Below are positions 46,630 to 55,826 of a DNA stretch of 64,000 bases, one piece after another. The stretch is from contig CAWJNP010000001.1 in the NCBI GenBank assembly GCA_963844255.1, forward strand, positions 62,001 to 126,000. The letters are read 5' to 3'. The position numbers were made by a program, and so were the translations under genes. Below the pieces are notes generated by a model. That model did no database searches. It was not told the origin of the DNA and saw only the letters and a program-made list of their open reading frames with translations. The DNA is from SZAS-79 sp963844255. Its GTDB lineage: Bacteria > Pseudomonadota > Gammaproteobacteria > Burkholderiales > SG8-39. Numbering within the stretch: position 1 is the stretch's first letter; each line of letters begins with the position of its first letter.

Positions 46630-47625
46630 CTAGTTGTCGATCTTCGCGCCCGAGTCTTTCACGACCTTGGCCCATTTCACGATTTCGGCACGCACCAGTT
46701 TCTCCATTTCCAGCGGCGGCATTCCCCCTGCGGTCGCGCCCTGGTCGGCCCATAGTTTCTTCAGGTCCGGATGACCCAGCGCCTTGACCGTTTCCTGGTA
46801 CAGCTTTTCCTTGATCTCCGGTCGCGTTCCCTTGAGCACCCAGATGCCGTACCAGGTCCGCACTTCATAGCCGGGCACGCCGGCCTCCATCACGGTGGGC
46901 ACGTTCGGCAGTACGGGGTTGCGCTCCGCGCTGCTGACCGCGAGGCCGCGCAGTTTGCCGCCCTTGATCTGCGCCGAGGAGGTTCCCATGCCATCGAACG
47001 CAAGGTCCACCTGTCCGGCAAGCAGGTCCACCATCATCGGTCCGGCGCCGCGATACGGAATATGCGTGATGTAGGTGCCGGTCATGGTCTTGAACAGTTC
47101 GACCGCCAGATGGTGCGTCGTGCCGCTGCCGGCCGAACCGTAGTTCAGTTTGCCCGGGTTGGCCTTGGCGTAGGCGATCAGGTCTTTCAGGGTCTTGAAG
47201 TCGTGCTTCGGGTGCACGGACACGACGTTGGGCACGAAGGCCGCGACCGTGACCGGCTCGAAGTTTTTCTCGATGCCATAGGGCAGTCGCGTGTACAGGC
47301 TTTCTGCAATGGTGTGGTGAACCGCGCCGAAGAACAGGTTGTAGCCGTCGGGCGCACGCTTGGACACGTTGGTGGCGCCCACGGTCCCGCCGGCGCCGCC
47401 CTGATTCTCGATGATGAACTGCTGGCCGAGTTGCTGCGAGAGCTTCGCGGCAATCGGCCGGGCGAAGGTATCGGTGCCTCCACCTGCGGGGAACGGGTTG
47501 ACGAAGGTGACGGGCTTGGTCGGCCACGCCTCGGCATGGGCCAGTCCTGCGGCGATTGCGAACGACAGGCCCGTGGCGATGAGGGTCGCGGCACGGGAAC
47601 TTCCGGATGACAGGGTGTTGCGCAC
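46630..47625 (-). CDS. Bug family tripartite tricarboxylate transporter substrate-binding protein
   Basis: Periplasmic binding protein of 331 residues. GTG 47625 has a strong AGGAG six bases upstream, preferred to an ATG 24 codons earlier. A signal peptide (ATLIATGLSFAIAAGLAHA) precedes the mature start AEAWPTKPVTFVNPFPAGGG. Bug landmarks include VENQ-type FIIENQGGAGGTVGATNVSK, YGSAGSGTTHHLAVELF and GQVDLAFDGMGTSSAQIKGG. No TctA/TctB membrane genes are nearby, so it is an orphan binder as in many Burkholderiales. The ligand is unknown. Confidence 0.92.
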   Translation of the reverse strand: MRNTLSSGSSRAATLIATGLSFAIAAGLAHAEAWPTKPVTFVNPFPAGGGTDTFARPIAAKLSQQLGQQFIIENQGGAGGTVGATNVSKRAPDGYNLFFGAVHHTIAESLYTRLPYGIEKNFEPVTVAAFVPNVVSVHPKHDFKTLKDLIAYAKANPGKLNYGSAGSGTTHHLAVELFKTMTGTYITHIPYRGAGPMMVDLLAGQVDLAFDGMGTSSAQIKGGKLRGLAVSSAERNPVLPNVPTVMEAGVPGYEVRTWYGIWVLKGTRPEIKEKLYQETVKALGHPDLKKLWADQGATAGGMPPLEMEKLVRAEIVKWAKVVKDSGAKIDN

Positions 47626-47719
47626 GTTTTCTCCTGGTTTGCAGGCCGCTCGAATGTCGGCTCGTTTGGCCCTCGCCAAGGTGCGAGGGCGCAGCATATT
47701 AGCAGAGCGTCCGGCTGGA

Positions 47720-48505
47720 TCAGCGGCCCGAGAATTCCGGTTTTTGCTTGGCGAGAAATGCCCGGAATCCGGTGCGATAGTCCTCGGTGTCGAAGCAGGC
47801 GTATCCCTCGTCCCGCTCGGCTTCGCTCAACGGGCGCGGGTCGGCAAGCCGTCGCGCGAATTTCTTGTGCCAGCGCGCGACCAGCGGCGCGCCGGCGGCG
47901 ATGCGGCGTGCCGTGGCGAGCGACTCCTCTTCCACCTCGTCGTCCGGGACGACCCGCGTCACGAGTCCCTTTTCCTTTGCCTCGGCGGCGCCGAAAACCC
48001 GCCCCTCGAGCAGGATCTCGAGCGCGGTGGCGCGGCCAACGAGGTCGATCAGTGCGTCCATCTCGGCATAGGCCACGACCAGGCCGAGCTTGTTGATCGG
48101 GATGCCGAACCGGCTCGATTCGCCGCAGATCCGCAGGTCGCACTGTGAGGCGACCTCGAGCCCGCCACCCACGCAGACACCGTGGATCATCGCGAGCGTG
48201 GGGTGCCGGCATTCGTGCACCGCGCGCATCGTGGAGTCGATCTTGTCGCCGTACTCCTTTGCGACCTTCGCGTTGGCGCGGGTGGTCTCGAACTCGGAAA
48301 TGTCGGCGCCCGCGGCAAAGGCTTTTTCGCCGGCGCCGCGCAGCACGACCGCACGCAACGACGCGTCCGCGTCGAGTTCGCGCATGATCTCGCCCAGCCG
48401 CATCCACATGTCGAACGACATGGCGTTCATCCGCTCCGGATTGTTGAGAACGACGGTCGCGATCGTGCCGTCGCGGGTGAAATACACCGGGTCGGAAGCA
48501 CTCAT
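47720..48505 (-). CDS. Enoyl-CoA hydratase/isomerase family protein
   Basis: Crotonase-fold enzyme of 261 residues. The oxyanion-hole segments are GAGEKAFAAGADISEFETTR and IHGVCVGGGLEVASQCDLRI, with GIPINKLGLV following. A glutamate at the usual acid/base position is not obvious to me by eye, so hydratase versus isomerase is undecided. The start overlaps the upstream aminotransferase stop by 4 bp, so the pair is co-translated. Confidence 0.87.
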   Translation of the reverse strand: MSASDPVYFTRDGTIATVVLNNPERMNAMSFDMWMRLGEIMRELDADASLRAVVLRGAGEKAFAAGADISEFETTRANAKVAKEYGDKIDSTMRAVHECRHPTLAMIHGVCVGGGLEVASQCDLRICGESSRFGIPINKLGLVVAYAEMDALIDLVGRATALEILLEGRVFGAAEAKEKGLVTRVVPDDEVEEESLATARRIAAGAPLVARWHKKFARRLADPRPLSEAERDEGYACFDTEDYRTGFRAFLAKQKPEFSGR

Positions 48506-49701
48506 GCGGCAGCCTTTTGTTTTGCGGGCGCACTCCGGCTGCCGATCAGATAGTCCATCGCCGCCTGCACGCCGCCCTTTTTGTGCGGCACGCCGGCCAG
48601 TTCCAGTCCCATCTCCACGCCCGCGAGCGTCCCCATCAGCGTCAGGTCGTTGAAATCGCCCAGATGGCCGATGCGGAAGATCTTTCCGGCCAGCTTGCCC
48701 AGGCCGGTGCCCAGCGACATGTCGAAGTTCTCGAGGATCACGCGGCGCACTTCATCGGCGTTGATACCGGCGGGGACCATCACGGCGGTCAGCGCCCCGG
48801 AAAACTCCGCCGGGTTCAGCGCCAGCACCTCCAGACCCCAGGCGCGCACCGCGCGGCGGGTCGCCTCGGCGTGCCGCTGGTGGCGGGCGAACACCCGGTC
48901 CAGACCCTCTTCGAACAGCATGTCCAGCGCTTCGCGAAGACCGTAGAGCAGGTTTGTTGCAGGGGTATAGGGGAAGTAACCCGTCTTGCCGCTGGCCAGC
49001 ATCTCGTCCCAGGCCCAGTAGGAGCGCGGCAGTTTCGCGCCCTTCGATGCGATGAGGGCTTTTTCGCTGATCGCGTTGAACGACAGGCCCGGCGGCAGCA
49101 TCAGGCCCTTCTGCGAACCAGCGACGGTCACGTCCACACCCCATTCATCGTGGCGGTAGTCGAGCGACGCGAGCGACGAAATCGTATCCACCATGAACAG
49201 CGCCGGATGTTGCGCAGCATTGATCGCCCGGCGTACGTCCGGAATGCGCGAGGTCACGCCGGTGGAGGTCTCGTTGTGCACCACGCAGACCGCCTTGATG
49301 GCGTGGTCCTTGTCCTCCGACAGGCGCTTCGCGATCGCGTCCGGGTCGGCTCCATGGCGCCAGTCCCCCGGAAGGAACTCGGTCACCAGGCCGAGGCGCG
49401 TGGCGAGTTTCTGCCAGAGCGCCGCGAACTGGCCGGTCTCGCACATCAGCACCCGGTCGCCCGGCGAAAGCGTGTTGACCAGCGCAGCCTCCCAGGCGCC
49501 GGTGCCCGAGGCGGGGTAGATCACCACATGGGCGTCGGTCTTGAACACTTTCTTCATGCCGGCGAGGCAGGCCTTGCCGAGCTCGGCAAAGTCCGGGCCG
49601 CGGTGATCCATGGTCGGAAAGTCGATCGCCCGCAGCACGCGGTCCGGGACGTTGGTCGGGCCTGGAATCTGAAGGAAATGGCGGCCGGCGTGGTAGCTCA
49701 T
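48502..49701 (-). CDS. Class V aminotransferase (serine/alanine-glyoxylate type)
   Basis: PLP enzyme of 399 residues from ATG 49701 with AGGAG seven bases upstream. The family start HFLQIPGPTNVPDRVLRAID is diagnostic of the serine-glyoxylate and alanine-glyoxylate group, with FVIYPASGTGAWEAAL-like VVIYPASGTGAWEAALVNTL and the Schiff-base lysine in VTVAGSQKGLMLPPGLSF. It transfers an amino group to glyoxylate in known members. A divergent GntR gene and a 2-hydroxyacid dehydrogenase lie on the other side of its promoter, consistent with glycolate/glyoxylate metabolism. Confidence 0.9.
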   Translation of the reverse strand: MSYHAGRHFLQIPGPTNVPDRVLRAIDFPTMDHRGPDFAELGKACLAGMKKVFKTDAHVVIYPASGTGAWEAALVNTLSPGDRVLMCETGQFAALWQKLATRLGLVTEFLPGDWRHGADPDAIAKRLSEDKDHAIKAVCVVHNETSTGVTSRIPDVRRAINAAQHPALFMVDTISSLASLDYRHDEWGVDVTVAGSQKGLMLPPGLSFNAISEKALIASKGAKLPRSYWAWDEMLASGKTGYFPYTPATNLLYGLREALDMLFEEGLDRVFARHQRHAEATRRAVRAWGLEVLALNPAEFSGALTAVMVPAGINADEVRRVILENFDMSLGTGLGKLAGKIFRIGHLGDFNDLTLMGTLAGVEMGLELAGVPHKKGGVQAAMDYLIGSRSAPAKQKAAA

Positions 49702-49714
49702 GGTGTACTCCTGA

Positions 49715-49727
49715 TTTGTATTCAAAC
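49715..49727. promoter_or_regulatory. Possible GntR operator, left copy
   Basis: TTTGTATTCAAAC contains TTTG-TATT-CAAA, an imperfect inverted repeat, and shares TGTATTCAAA with the right copy 71 bp away. It sits just upstream of the aminotransferase ribosome site. Confidence 0.45.
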
Positions 49728-49788
49728 TGGATCGCGAGGTGCAGCAAACGGGTGCAGCATTGCGTGGACGCGTTATTTTTTGTATTAT

Positions 49789-49800
49789 GTATTCAAATAC
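49789..49800. promoter_or_regulatory. Possible GntR operator, right copy
   Basis: GTATTCAAATAC is an inverted repeat (GTATT-CA-AATAC) resembling the GTAT-AC type sites of FadR/FCD-class GntR regulators. It is 17 bp before the GntR start and overlaps an AT-rich promoter-like stretch (TTATTTTTTGTATTAT). Confidence 0.5.
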
Positions 49801-49816
49801 TGCAAGGATGCAAGCC

Positions 49817-50521
49817 ATGGGAAGTATCGAAAATCTGGGCGTGACGCGAATCGAGCGCCGCCCCCTGCATGAAGAGGTCCTCGACCACCTGCGTGACCGT
49901 ATCGTCAGCGGCGAACTGCCGCCCGGGGGTCGTCTGAACGAGCGGGTGCTGTGCGAACAACTCGGCATTTCCCGGACGCCCCTGCGCGAGGCGATCAAGA
50001 TGCTTGCGGCCGAAGGTCTGGTGGAGTTGCTTCCCAACCGTGGTGCGATCGTCACTCCGCTCAAGGCGGCCAATATTGCCGACACCCTGGCGGTGATGGG
50101 CGCGTTGGAATCGGTCGCGGGCGGACTGGCCTGCGCGAACGCCAGTGAGGCAGCGATCGGTGAGATCCGCGCGCTGCATTTCGAGATGCTCGCGTACCAT
50201 GCACGCCATGACCTTGCCGGCTACTTCAAGTGCAACCAGCGCATCCATGACCGGATCATCGAGGCTTCGGGAAATCCGGTGCTGACCAATACCTATCGCC
50301 AGCTGAACGCCAACGTTCTGCGCGCGCGCTACATGGCCAACCTGTCGCAGGAGCGGTGGGATGTGGCGGTGCGCGAGCATGACGAAATTCTCGCTGCGCT
50401 GGTGGCACGGGATGCCGGGCGCCTGAAGCACTTGCTTGCCGAGCACCTTGCGCACAAGGTCGTCAGCGTGATGGCCGCCCTGGCCGCAGACACCGCAGAC
50501 ACCGCAGACACCGCAGTCTGA
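49817..50521 (+). CDS. GntR family regulator, FCD subclass
   Basis: A 234-residue transcription factor. ATG 49817 follows AAGGA at eight bases; ATG 49808 is possible. The winged helix-turn-helix is at about 15-80 (LRDRIVSGELPPGGRLNERV, LGISRTPLREAIKMLAAEGL). The FCD ligand domain includes HFEMLAYHARHDLAGYFKCN and a likely metal site built from His and Asp residues. The tail ends in a short ADT repeat from a 9-bp DNA repeat. It faces the aminotransferase gene and precedes the dehydrogenase by 4 bp, so it probably controls both. Confidence 0.92.
   Translation: MGSIENLGVTRIERRPLHEEVLDHLRDRIVSGELPPGGRLNERVLCEQLGISRTPLREAIKMLAAEGLVELLPNRGAIVTPLKAANIADTLAVMGALESVAGGLACANASEAAIGEIRALHFEMLAYHARHDLAGYFKCNQRIHDRIIEASGNPVLTNTYRQLNANVLRARYMANLSQERWDVAVREHDEILAALVARDAGRLKHLLAEHLAHKVVSVMAALAADTADTADTAV
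50484..50510 (+). repeat. 9-bp tandem repeat at the end of the GntR gene
   Basis: CCGCAGACA occurs three times in a row, then CCGCAG, encoding the Ala-Asp-Thr tail of the regulator. The unit is a multiple of three, so slippage would lengthen or shorten the tail without a frameshift. Confidence 0.8.
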
Positions 50522-50525
50522 GCGG

Positions 50526-53468
50526 ATGAACGCACCCGAAAAGCATCCGGAGATCGCAAAGGGCGTGCCCATCCGGCTGGTGAAAACCGCGCCGGGTGAC
50601 TCGTCCCTGGCCTCGCGTCTGCGCCGGGAAGTCGACGGTGAGGTGCTGTTCGATGCGGCCTCTCGCGGGCGCTACTCGACCGACGCCTCGATCTATCAGA
50701 TCGAGCCGGTCGGCGTGGTCGTGCCGCGTACACCCGAGGCGGCGCGTACCGCGATCCGGATTGCCGTCGAATCGGGTGTCCCGGTGCTGCCGCGCGGCGC
50801 CGGCACCTCGCAGTGCGGCCAGACCGTGGGTGCGGCGCTGGTGATCGATAATTCGAAATACCTCAACAAGGTGGTCGAGGTCGACCCGGAAGCGCGCACG
50901 GCTCTCGTTGAGCCCGGCCTGGTGCTGGACCAGCTCAACGCGCAGCTGAAATCGCACAAGCTCTGGTATCCGGTGGATGTCTCGACCAGCGCCCAGGCGA
51001 CGCTCGGCGGCATGGCGGGCAACAATTCCTGCGGCTCGCGCTCGATCGCCTACGGCAACATGGTGCACAACGTCCTGGCGATCGACGCGCTCCTGCCATC
51101 GGGGGAGCGCCACCGTTTCGGGCCCATGAACGACCGCTCCGGCTCCCCGGGTTACCTCGCCCTGCTGGACAAACTTGCTGCGCTACACGCGCGCGAGAAG
51201 GCCGAGATCGAGGCGCGCTTTCCGAAATTGCTGCGCAAGGTCGCCGGCTACAACCTCGACCATCTCGGCGCGCCGCACGCCAATGCGGCCCACCTGCTGG
51301 TCGGCTCGGAGGGGACGCTCGCCTATTTCGAGCGCCTGCTGCTGAAGCTCGCTCCCCTGCCGGCGCACAAGACGCTCGGCGTGGTGCATTTCCCGAAGTT
51401 CTACACGGCGATGGATTGCGCGCAGCATATCGTCAAGCTCGGGCCGACCGCGGTGGAGCTGGTCGACCGCACGATGATCGATCTTGCGCGCGAGATTGGC
51501 GCGTTCCGGAAAACCGTCGATGCGGTCATCAAGGGCGAGCCCGACGCCGTGCTGCTGGTCGAATTCTCCGGCGAAGACCACGCCGCCCAGGTCGCGAAGG
51601 TAAAACAACTCGTTGACCTGATGGGTGACGCTCGGGCTGCCCGGCAGCGTGGTCGAGGTCATCGACCCGAAGCTGCAGAAGGACTTCTGGGAAGTCCGCA
51701 AGGCGGGCTTGAACATCATGATGTCGATGAAAGGCGACGGCAAACCGGTCTCGTTCATCGAGGATTGCGCGGTGCCGCTTGAGCATCTGGCCGAATACAC
51801 GGATCGACTGACCCAGGTCTTTCACAAACACGGCACCCGCGGCACCTGGTATGCGCATGCATCGGTCGGCACGCTGCACGTGCGGCCCATTCTGGATATG
51901 CGCGCATCTGGTCCCTCGGGTGGTGCAAAGCAGATGCGCGCAATCGCCGAGGAAGCCTGCGCCCTGGTCAAACAGTACAAGGGCGCGTATTCGGGCGAGC
52001 ACGGCGACGGACTGGTGCAGGTCGGAATGGATCGCGCCGTTCTTCGGCCCCCGGCTCACCGATGCGCTCGCCGAGATCAAGGGCTGGTTCGATCCGCAGG
52101 GGCTGATGAACCCCGGCAAGATCGTCGCGCCCTCGAAGATGGACGACCGCGGCCTGTTTCGCTTCAAGCCGGGCTATCAGGCGGCGGTCCCGCAGACCGG
52201 CGCTCGACTGGTCCGAGTGGGGTGGTCTGGATCGCGCCGTCGAGATGTGCAACAACAACGGCCATTGCCGCAAGTTCGACGCGGGCACGATGTGCCCCTC
52301 GTATCGCGCCACCGGCGACGAGCAACACCTCACCCGCGGCCGCGCGAACACCCTGCGACTCGCGCTGTCGGGGCAGATCGAGGGGCTGCTCGGCGCCGAC
52401 GCACTCGCATCGAATGAAGTCAGGGACGCGATGGAACTGTGCGTTTCCTGCAAGGGCTGCAAGCGCGAGTGCCCGACCGGCGTCGACATGGCGAAGATGA
52501 AGATCGAGTTTCTGCATCACTACAAGCAGAGGCACGGGCTGACGCTGCGTGACCGCATCGTCGCCTTCCTGCCGCGCTATGCTCCCTGGGCCACGCGATT
52601 GGCGCCGTTGATCAACCTCCTTTCGGGTCTGCCGGGGAGGGAGGCGCTGACCGGACTCTCCTCGCGGCGCAGCCTGCCGAAGTGGCATCGCGCCCCGTTC
52701 ATCGACCGGCTGCGGACCGTGTCCGGCGGGCGGGAGGTGGTGCTGTTGGTGGATACGTTCAGCCGCTATTTCGAACCGGAGAATGCCCGCGCCGCGCTTA
52801 CGGTGCTGGATGCGGCCGGCTATCGCGTGCACGTTGCGCGGCCGGTCGGCGCGCACGACCGGCCGCTGTGCTGCGGGCGCACCTACCTTTCGGCGGGATT
52901 GGTCGACAAGGCGAAAGCGGAGGCGCAACGCATGCTCGACGTGCTCAAGCCGTTCGTCGACAAGGGCATGCCGATCCTCGGGCTCGAGCCCTCGTGCCTG
53001 TTCACGCTGAAAGACGAGTTCGAATCAATGCTGCCGGGAGAGGAGACACGCGCCCTGGCGGCCAAGGCACAATTGTTCGAAGAGTTCCTCGCCGCGGAGG
53101 CAGATGCCGGTCGCCTCAAGCTGGCACTGAAACCTTTGGCGAAAAAGGCCCTGCTGCACGGGCACTGCCATCAGAAGGCGTTTGCCGCGATGGGCGCGGT
53201 CGAGAAAACCCTCAGGCTCGTGCCGGGTCTGGAAGTGAGTACCGTGGAATCGGGCTGTTGCGGCATGGCGGGCAGCTTCGGCTACGAGGCCGAGCACTTC
53301 GACGTGTCGATGAAGATGGCCGAGGCGAGCCTGCTGCCGGCGGTGCGCGGTGCGGCTGCCGATACCCTGATCGTCGCCGACGGCACCAGCTGTCGCCACC
53401 AGATCGCAGATGGCGCACAGCGCGAGGCGCTGCACGTCGCCCGTGTACTGGCCATGGCCCTGGCCTGA
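50526..53468 (+). CDS. FAD-linked oxidase/Fe-S fusion, D-2-hydroxyacid dehydrogenase type (three apparent 1-base insertions)
   Basis: Resembles the YdiJ/GlcD-GlcF class: an N-terminal FAD-binding domain (PRGAGTSQCGQTVGAALVID, GGMAGNNSCGSRS), a C-terminal FAD-oxidase domain (YSGEHGDGLV; FGPRLTDALAEIKGWFDPQG), then a ferredoxin region (CVSCKGCKRECPTGVDMAKM) and cysteine-rich domains (CCGRTYLSAGL, LEPSCLF, HGHCHQKAF, ESGCCGMAGSFGYE). The frame changes at 51630 (extra G), about 52019 (extra A) and 52199/52200 (extra G). Correcting all three gives 979 residues, close to the family length. D-lactate, glycolate or 2-hydroxyglutarate are possible substrates. Confidence 0.87.
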
Positions 53469-53488
53469 TCCACGGCAGAATTGTATTA

Positions 53489-53508
53489 GTGTATCGATAT
53501 CGATACAC
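53489..53508. repeat. 20-bp perfect palindrome
   Basis: GTGTATCGATATCGATACAC is self-complementary over its whole length with no spacer. It starts 20 bp after the dehydrogenase stop and ends about 35-60 bp before the glycosylase start. There is no T-tract, so a regulator binding site is more likely than a terminator. Confidence 0.75.
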
Positions 53509-53541
53509 GAACTACCCTGCAACCCCCTTCCAGAGCCGACA

Positions 53542-54190
53542 TTGCTGTTTAAAAGTTCAAAAATCAAGGTGCTGGACGAGGTATCGTTTGTCGCCGCGGT
53601 GCATGCCCTCGCGGGCGTGGAGCGGCGATTCGCGGACGTGGTCGGGCGTCATGGGCTCCCTCCCTTGTGGCCGCGCAAACCCGGGTTTTCGACCCTGGTG
53701 CTGCTGATGCTCGAGCAGCAGGTCTCGCTCGCGCAGGCGCGCGCGATGTACGCGCGTCTGGACAAGGCCGGCGGCGGCGTGAGCAGCAAAGAAGCTTGCA
53801 ATCCTGGGCGAAGCGGGAATGCGCGAGATCGGCATTACCCGGCAGAAGTCGGCCTATCTTGCCGCGCTCGCGGCCGAACTCAACGCAAAAAAACTCGACC
53901 TGGCCGCGATCGGCAAGCTGCCCGACACCGCCGCGATCAAGGCCTTGGATGACCTGCATGGTGTCGGCCCCTGGACCGCGCAGTGCTACCTGCTGTTCGC
54001 CCTGCGCCGGCCGGATGTGTTTCCGACGGCCGACCTCGCGCTGGTCGAGGCCGTGCGCCAGCTCTGGAAGCTGCGCGCGCGTCCCTCGCCCGCGGCGATC
54101 GAAAGGCGCGCAAACGCCTGGCGACCCTATCGTTCGGTCGCGGCGCGGCTGCTGTGGCACTTCTACCTGTCGGAAAAGGGGCGCAGCTAG
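53542..54190 (+). CDS. DNA-3-methyladenine glycosylase, HhH-GPD family (apparent 1-base insertion)
   Basis: Base-excision repair glycosylase removing alkylated purines. The start is TTG 53542 or GTG 53569. The first part (LMLEQQVSLAQARAMYARLD) and the second (LAILGEAGMREIGITRQKSA, then the helix-hairpin-helix LHGVGPWTAQCYLLFAL and catalytic aspartate in FPTADLALVEAV) are in adjacent frames. The extra base lies in AAAGAA at 53788-53793. Correcting it gives a protein of about 206-215 residues, typical of AlkA-like short forms without the N-terminal domain. Confidence 0.86.
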
Positions 54191-54230
54191 GCTCGGACGT
54201 ATCCTGCCGCAGGTAGGAATTGCGTGACAG

Positions 54231-55817
54231 GTGCAAAATGCACCCCATGGTGAATGGAGACCGGATCCTGTGAAGCACGCAGCTGGGAGCGGAGCGCAAG
54301 AAGCACGCGATCTGCTGCGGGTCGTGATCTTCGGCAGCGACGGAGAGGGCGAGCCAGCGCTATTGCGCCGCCTGATCTTCGCAGCCGGTGGTGCGGCCGC
54401 CGGGGTCGAACAGGGTAGTGCGCCCGCCACGGGGTATCGCAGTGTTTCGACGCCGCATCGCCGCTACCTCGTCGCAGAACCCGCGGGACACGGGCAGTAC
54501 ATGCCGGAGTTGGTCGCCGCAGCGTCCACCGCGGACCTCGCCATCATCGTCACGGATGCGCGCAACGGCATGCAGACCCGGACGCGGCGCCATTGCCTCC
54601 TCGCCGCCATGATGGGGGTGAGGCAGGTCGTGCTAGCGGTCGACAAGATGGATGCTGCAGCCTTTGCAGAGGATGTCTTTCGCGCCATCGAGGCGCAGGC
54701 AACGGCATACGCGCAGCGGGTAAAACTCGCGCGCGTGAGCGCCATCCCCGTGTCGGTAGCCGGTGGAGACAACCTGGCCACGCTCAGTGCGCGCATGCCG
54801 TGGTACCAGGGGCCGACCCTGCTCGCGGCGCTGGACGAGGAACCCGATGTCTCGCGCGGCGACCTGTTCGCCAGGGCAGCGGGCGCCCCCGAGGTGGCCG
54901 ATCAGTTCGAAGCAACGCTCATCTGGATGAGCGATGCACCCATGCTCGGCGGTCGCGGTTACCTGATGAAGATCGGTGTGGAAACCGTTACCGCGGTGCC
55001 GAGCACGCCGAAATACACCGTCGATCCGAACACGCTCGAACACCTTGCCGCGAAAACACTGCGTTCCAACGAGATCGGCGTGTGCAACCTTTCGCTCGAT
55101 CGACCGGTGACTTTCGATCCGTACGAGAAGAACCGCGAAACCGGCGGATTCATCCTGATCGACCGCCTGAGCAACGACACGGTCGGCGCCGGGATGCTGC
55201 ATTTCGCGTTGCGCCGCTCGCACAACATTCACCCAAGGACTTTCGACATCGATCGGGTCGCGCGCGCCACTCAGAAGGGCCAGCGACCTGCCGTGATCTG
55301 GCTTACGGGACTGTCGGGCGCGGGCAAGTCCACGATTGCCAATCTTCTCGAGCGCGCCCTGCATGCCCAGGGTCGGCATACCTACGTTCTGGATGGTGAC
55401 AACGTCCGCCACGGACTGAACCGTGATCTCGGCTTCACGCCCGCTGACAGAGTGGAAAACGTGCGCCGGGTCGCGGAGGTTGCTCGACTGATGGCAGATG
55501 CAGGGTTGATCGTTGTCGTGTCGCTGATTTCACCGTATCGCCAAGAGCGCCGCATGGCGCGCGAGCTCGTGGCTGCGGGAAAAATAGATTTCATCGAAGT
55601 CTTCGTCGACGCTCCCCTGGCGGTTGCCGAACAACGTGATCCCAAGGGGCTTTACCGCAAGGCCCGGCGCGGTGAACTCGTCAACTTTACCGGGATTGAC
55701 GCCCCGTATGAGGTGCCCGAAGCGCCTGAAGTGCGGATCGATACATCGGTTGCAGCGCCCAAATCTTCAACCGAAGCGCTGCTGGCTTGCCTGCGCGAGA
55801 AGAACGTCTGCGCCTGA
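54231..55817 (+). CDS. Degenerate CysN-like GTPase fused to an intact adenylylsulfate kinase (CysC)
   Basis: A 528-residue fusion. Residues about 28-350 align by eye with CysN (ATP sulfurylase large subunit), but the P-loop reads GSDGEGEPALL instead of GSVDDGKST, the switch I segment is largely missing, DTPGHEQY has become AEPAGHGQY, and NKMD is DKMD. The beta-barrel domain II is absent: WYQGPTLLAALDE runs straight into PDVSRGDLFARAAGAPEVAD. The last 190 residues are a normal APS kinase with GLSGAGKSTIANLLERALHA, DGDNVRHGLNRDLGF and the DPKGLYRKARRGE loop. No cysD is nearby. GTP 54231 versus GTG 54270 as start is unclear. I infer APS kinase activity only. Confidence 0.85.
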   Translation: MQNAPHGEWRPDPVKHAAGSGAQEARDLLRVVIFGSDGEGEPALLRRLIFAAGGAAAGVEQGSAPATGYRSVSTPHRRYLVAEPAGHGQYMPELVAAASTADLAIIVTDARNGMQTRTRRHCLLAAMMGVRQVVLAVDKMDAAAFAEDVFRAIEAQATAYAQRVKLARVSAIPVSVAGGDNLATLSARMPWYQGPTLLAALDEEPDVSRGDLFARAAGAPEVADQFEATLIWMSDAPMLGGRGYLMKIGVETVTAVPSTPKYTVDPNTLEHLAAKTLRSNEIGVCNLSLDRPVTFDPYEKNRETGGFILIDRLSNDTVGAGMLHFALRRSHNIHPRTFDIDRVARATQKGQRPAVIWLTGLSGAGKSTIANLLERALHAQGRHTYVLDGDNVRHGLNRDLGFTPADRVENVRRVAEVARLMADAGLIVVVSLISPYRQERRMARELVAAGKIDFIEVFVDAPLAVAEQRDPKGLYRKARRGELVNFTGIDAPYEVPEAPEVRIDTSVAAPKSSTEALLACLREKNVCA

Positions 55818-55826
55818 CGCAGCGCT

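Noticed and set aside
51625..52500. Separate FAD-oxidase gene inside the dehydrogenase locus
   Set aside because: The piece is the middle of one protein whose frame is broken on both sides; joined frames give a full-length family member.
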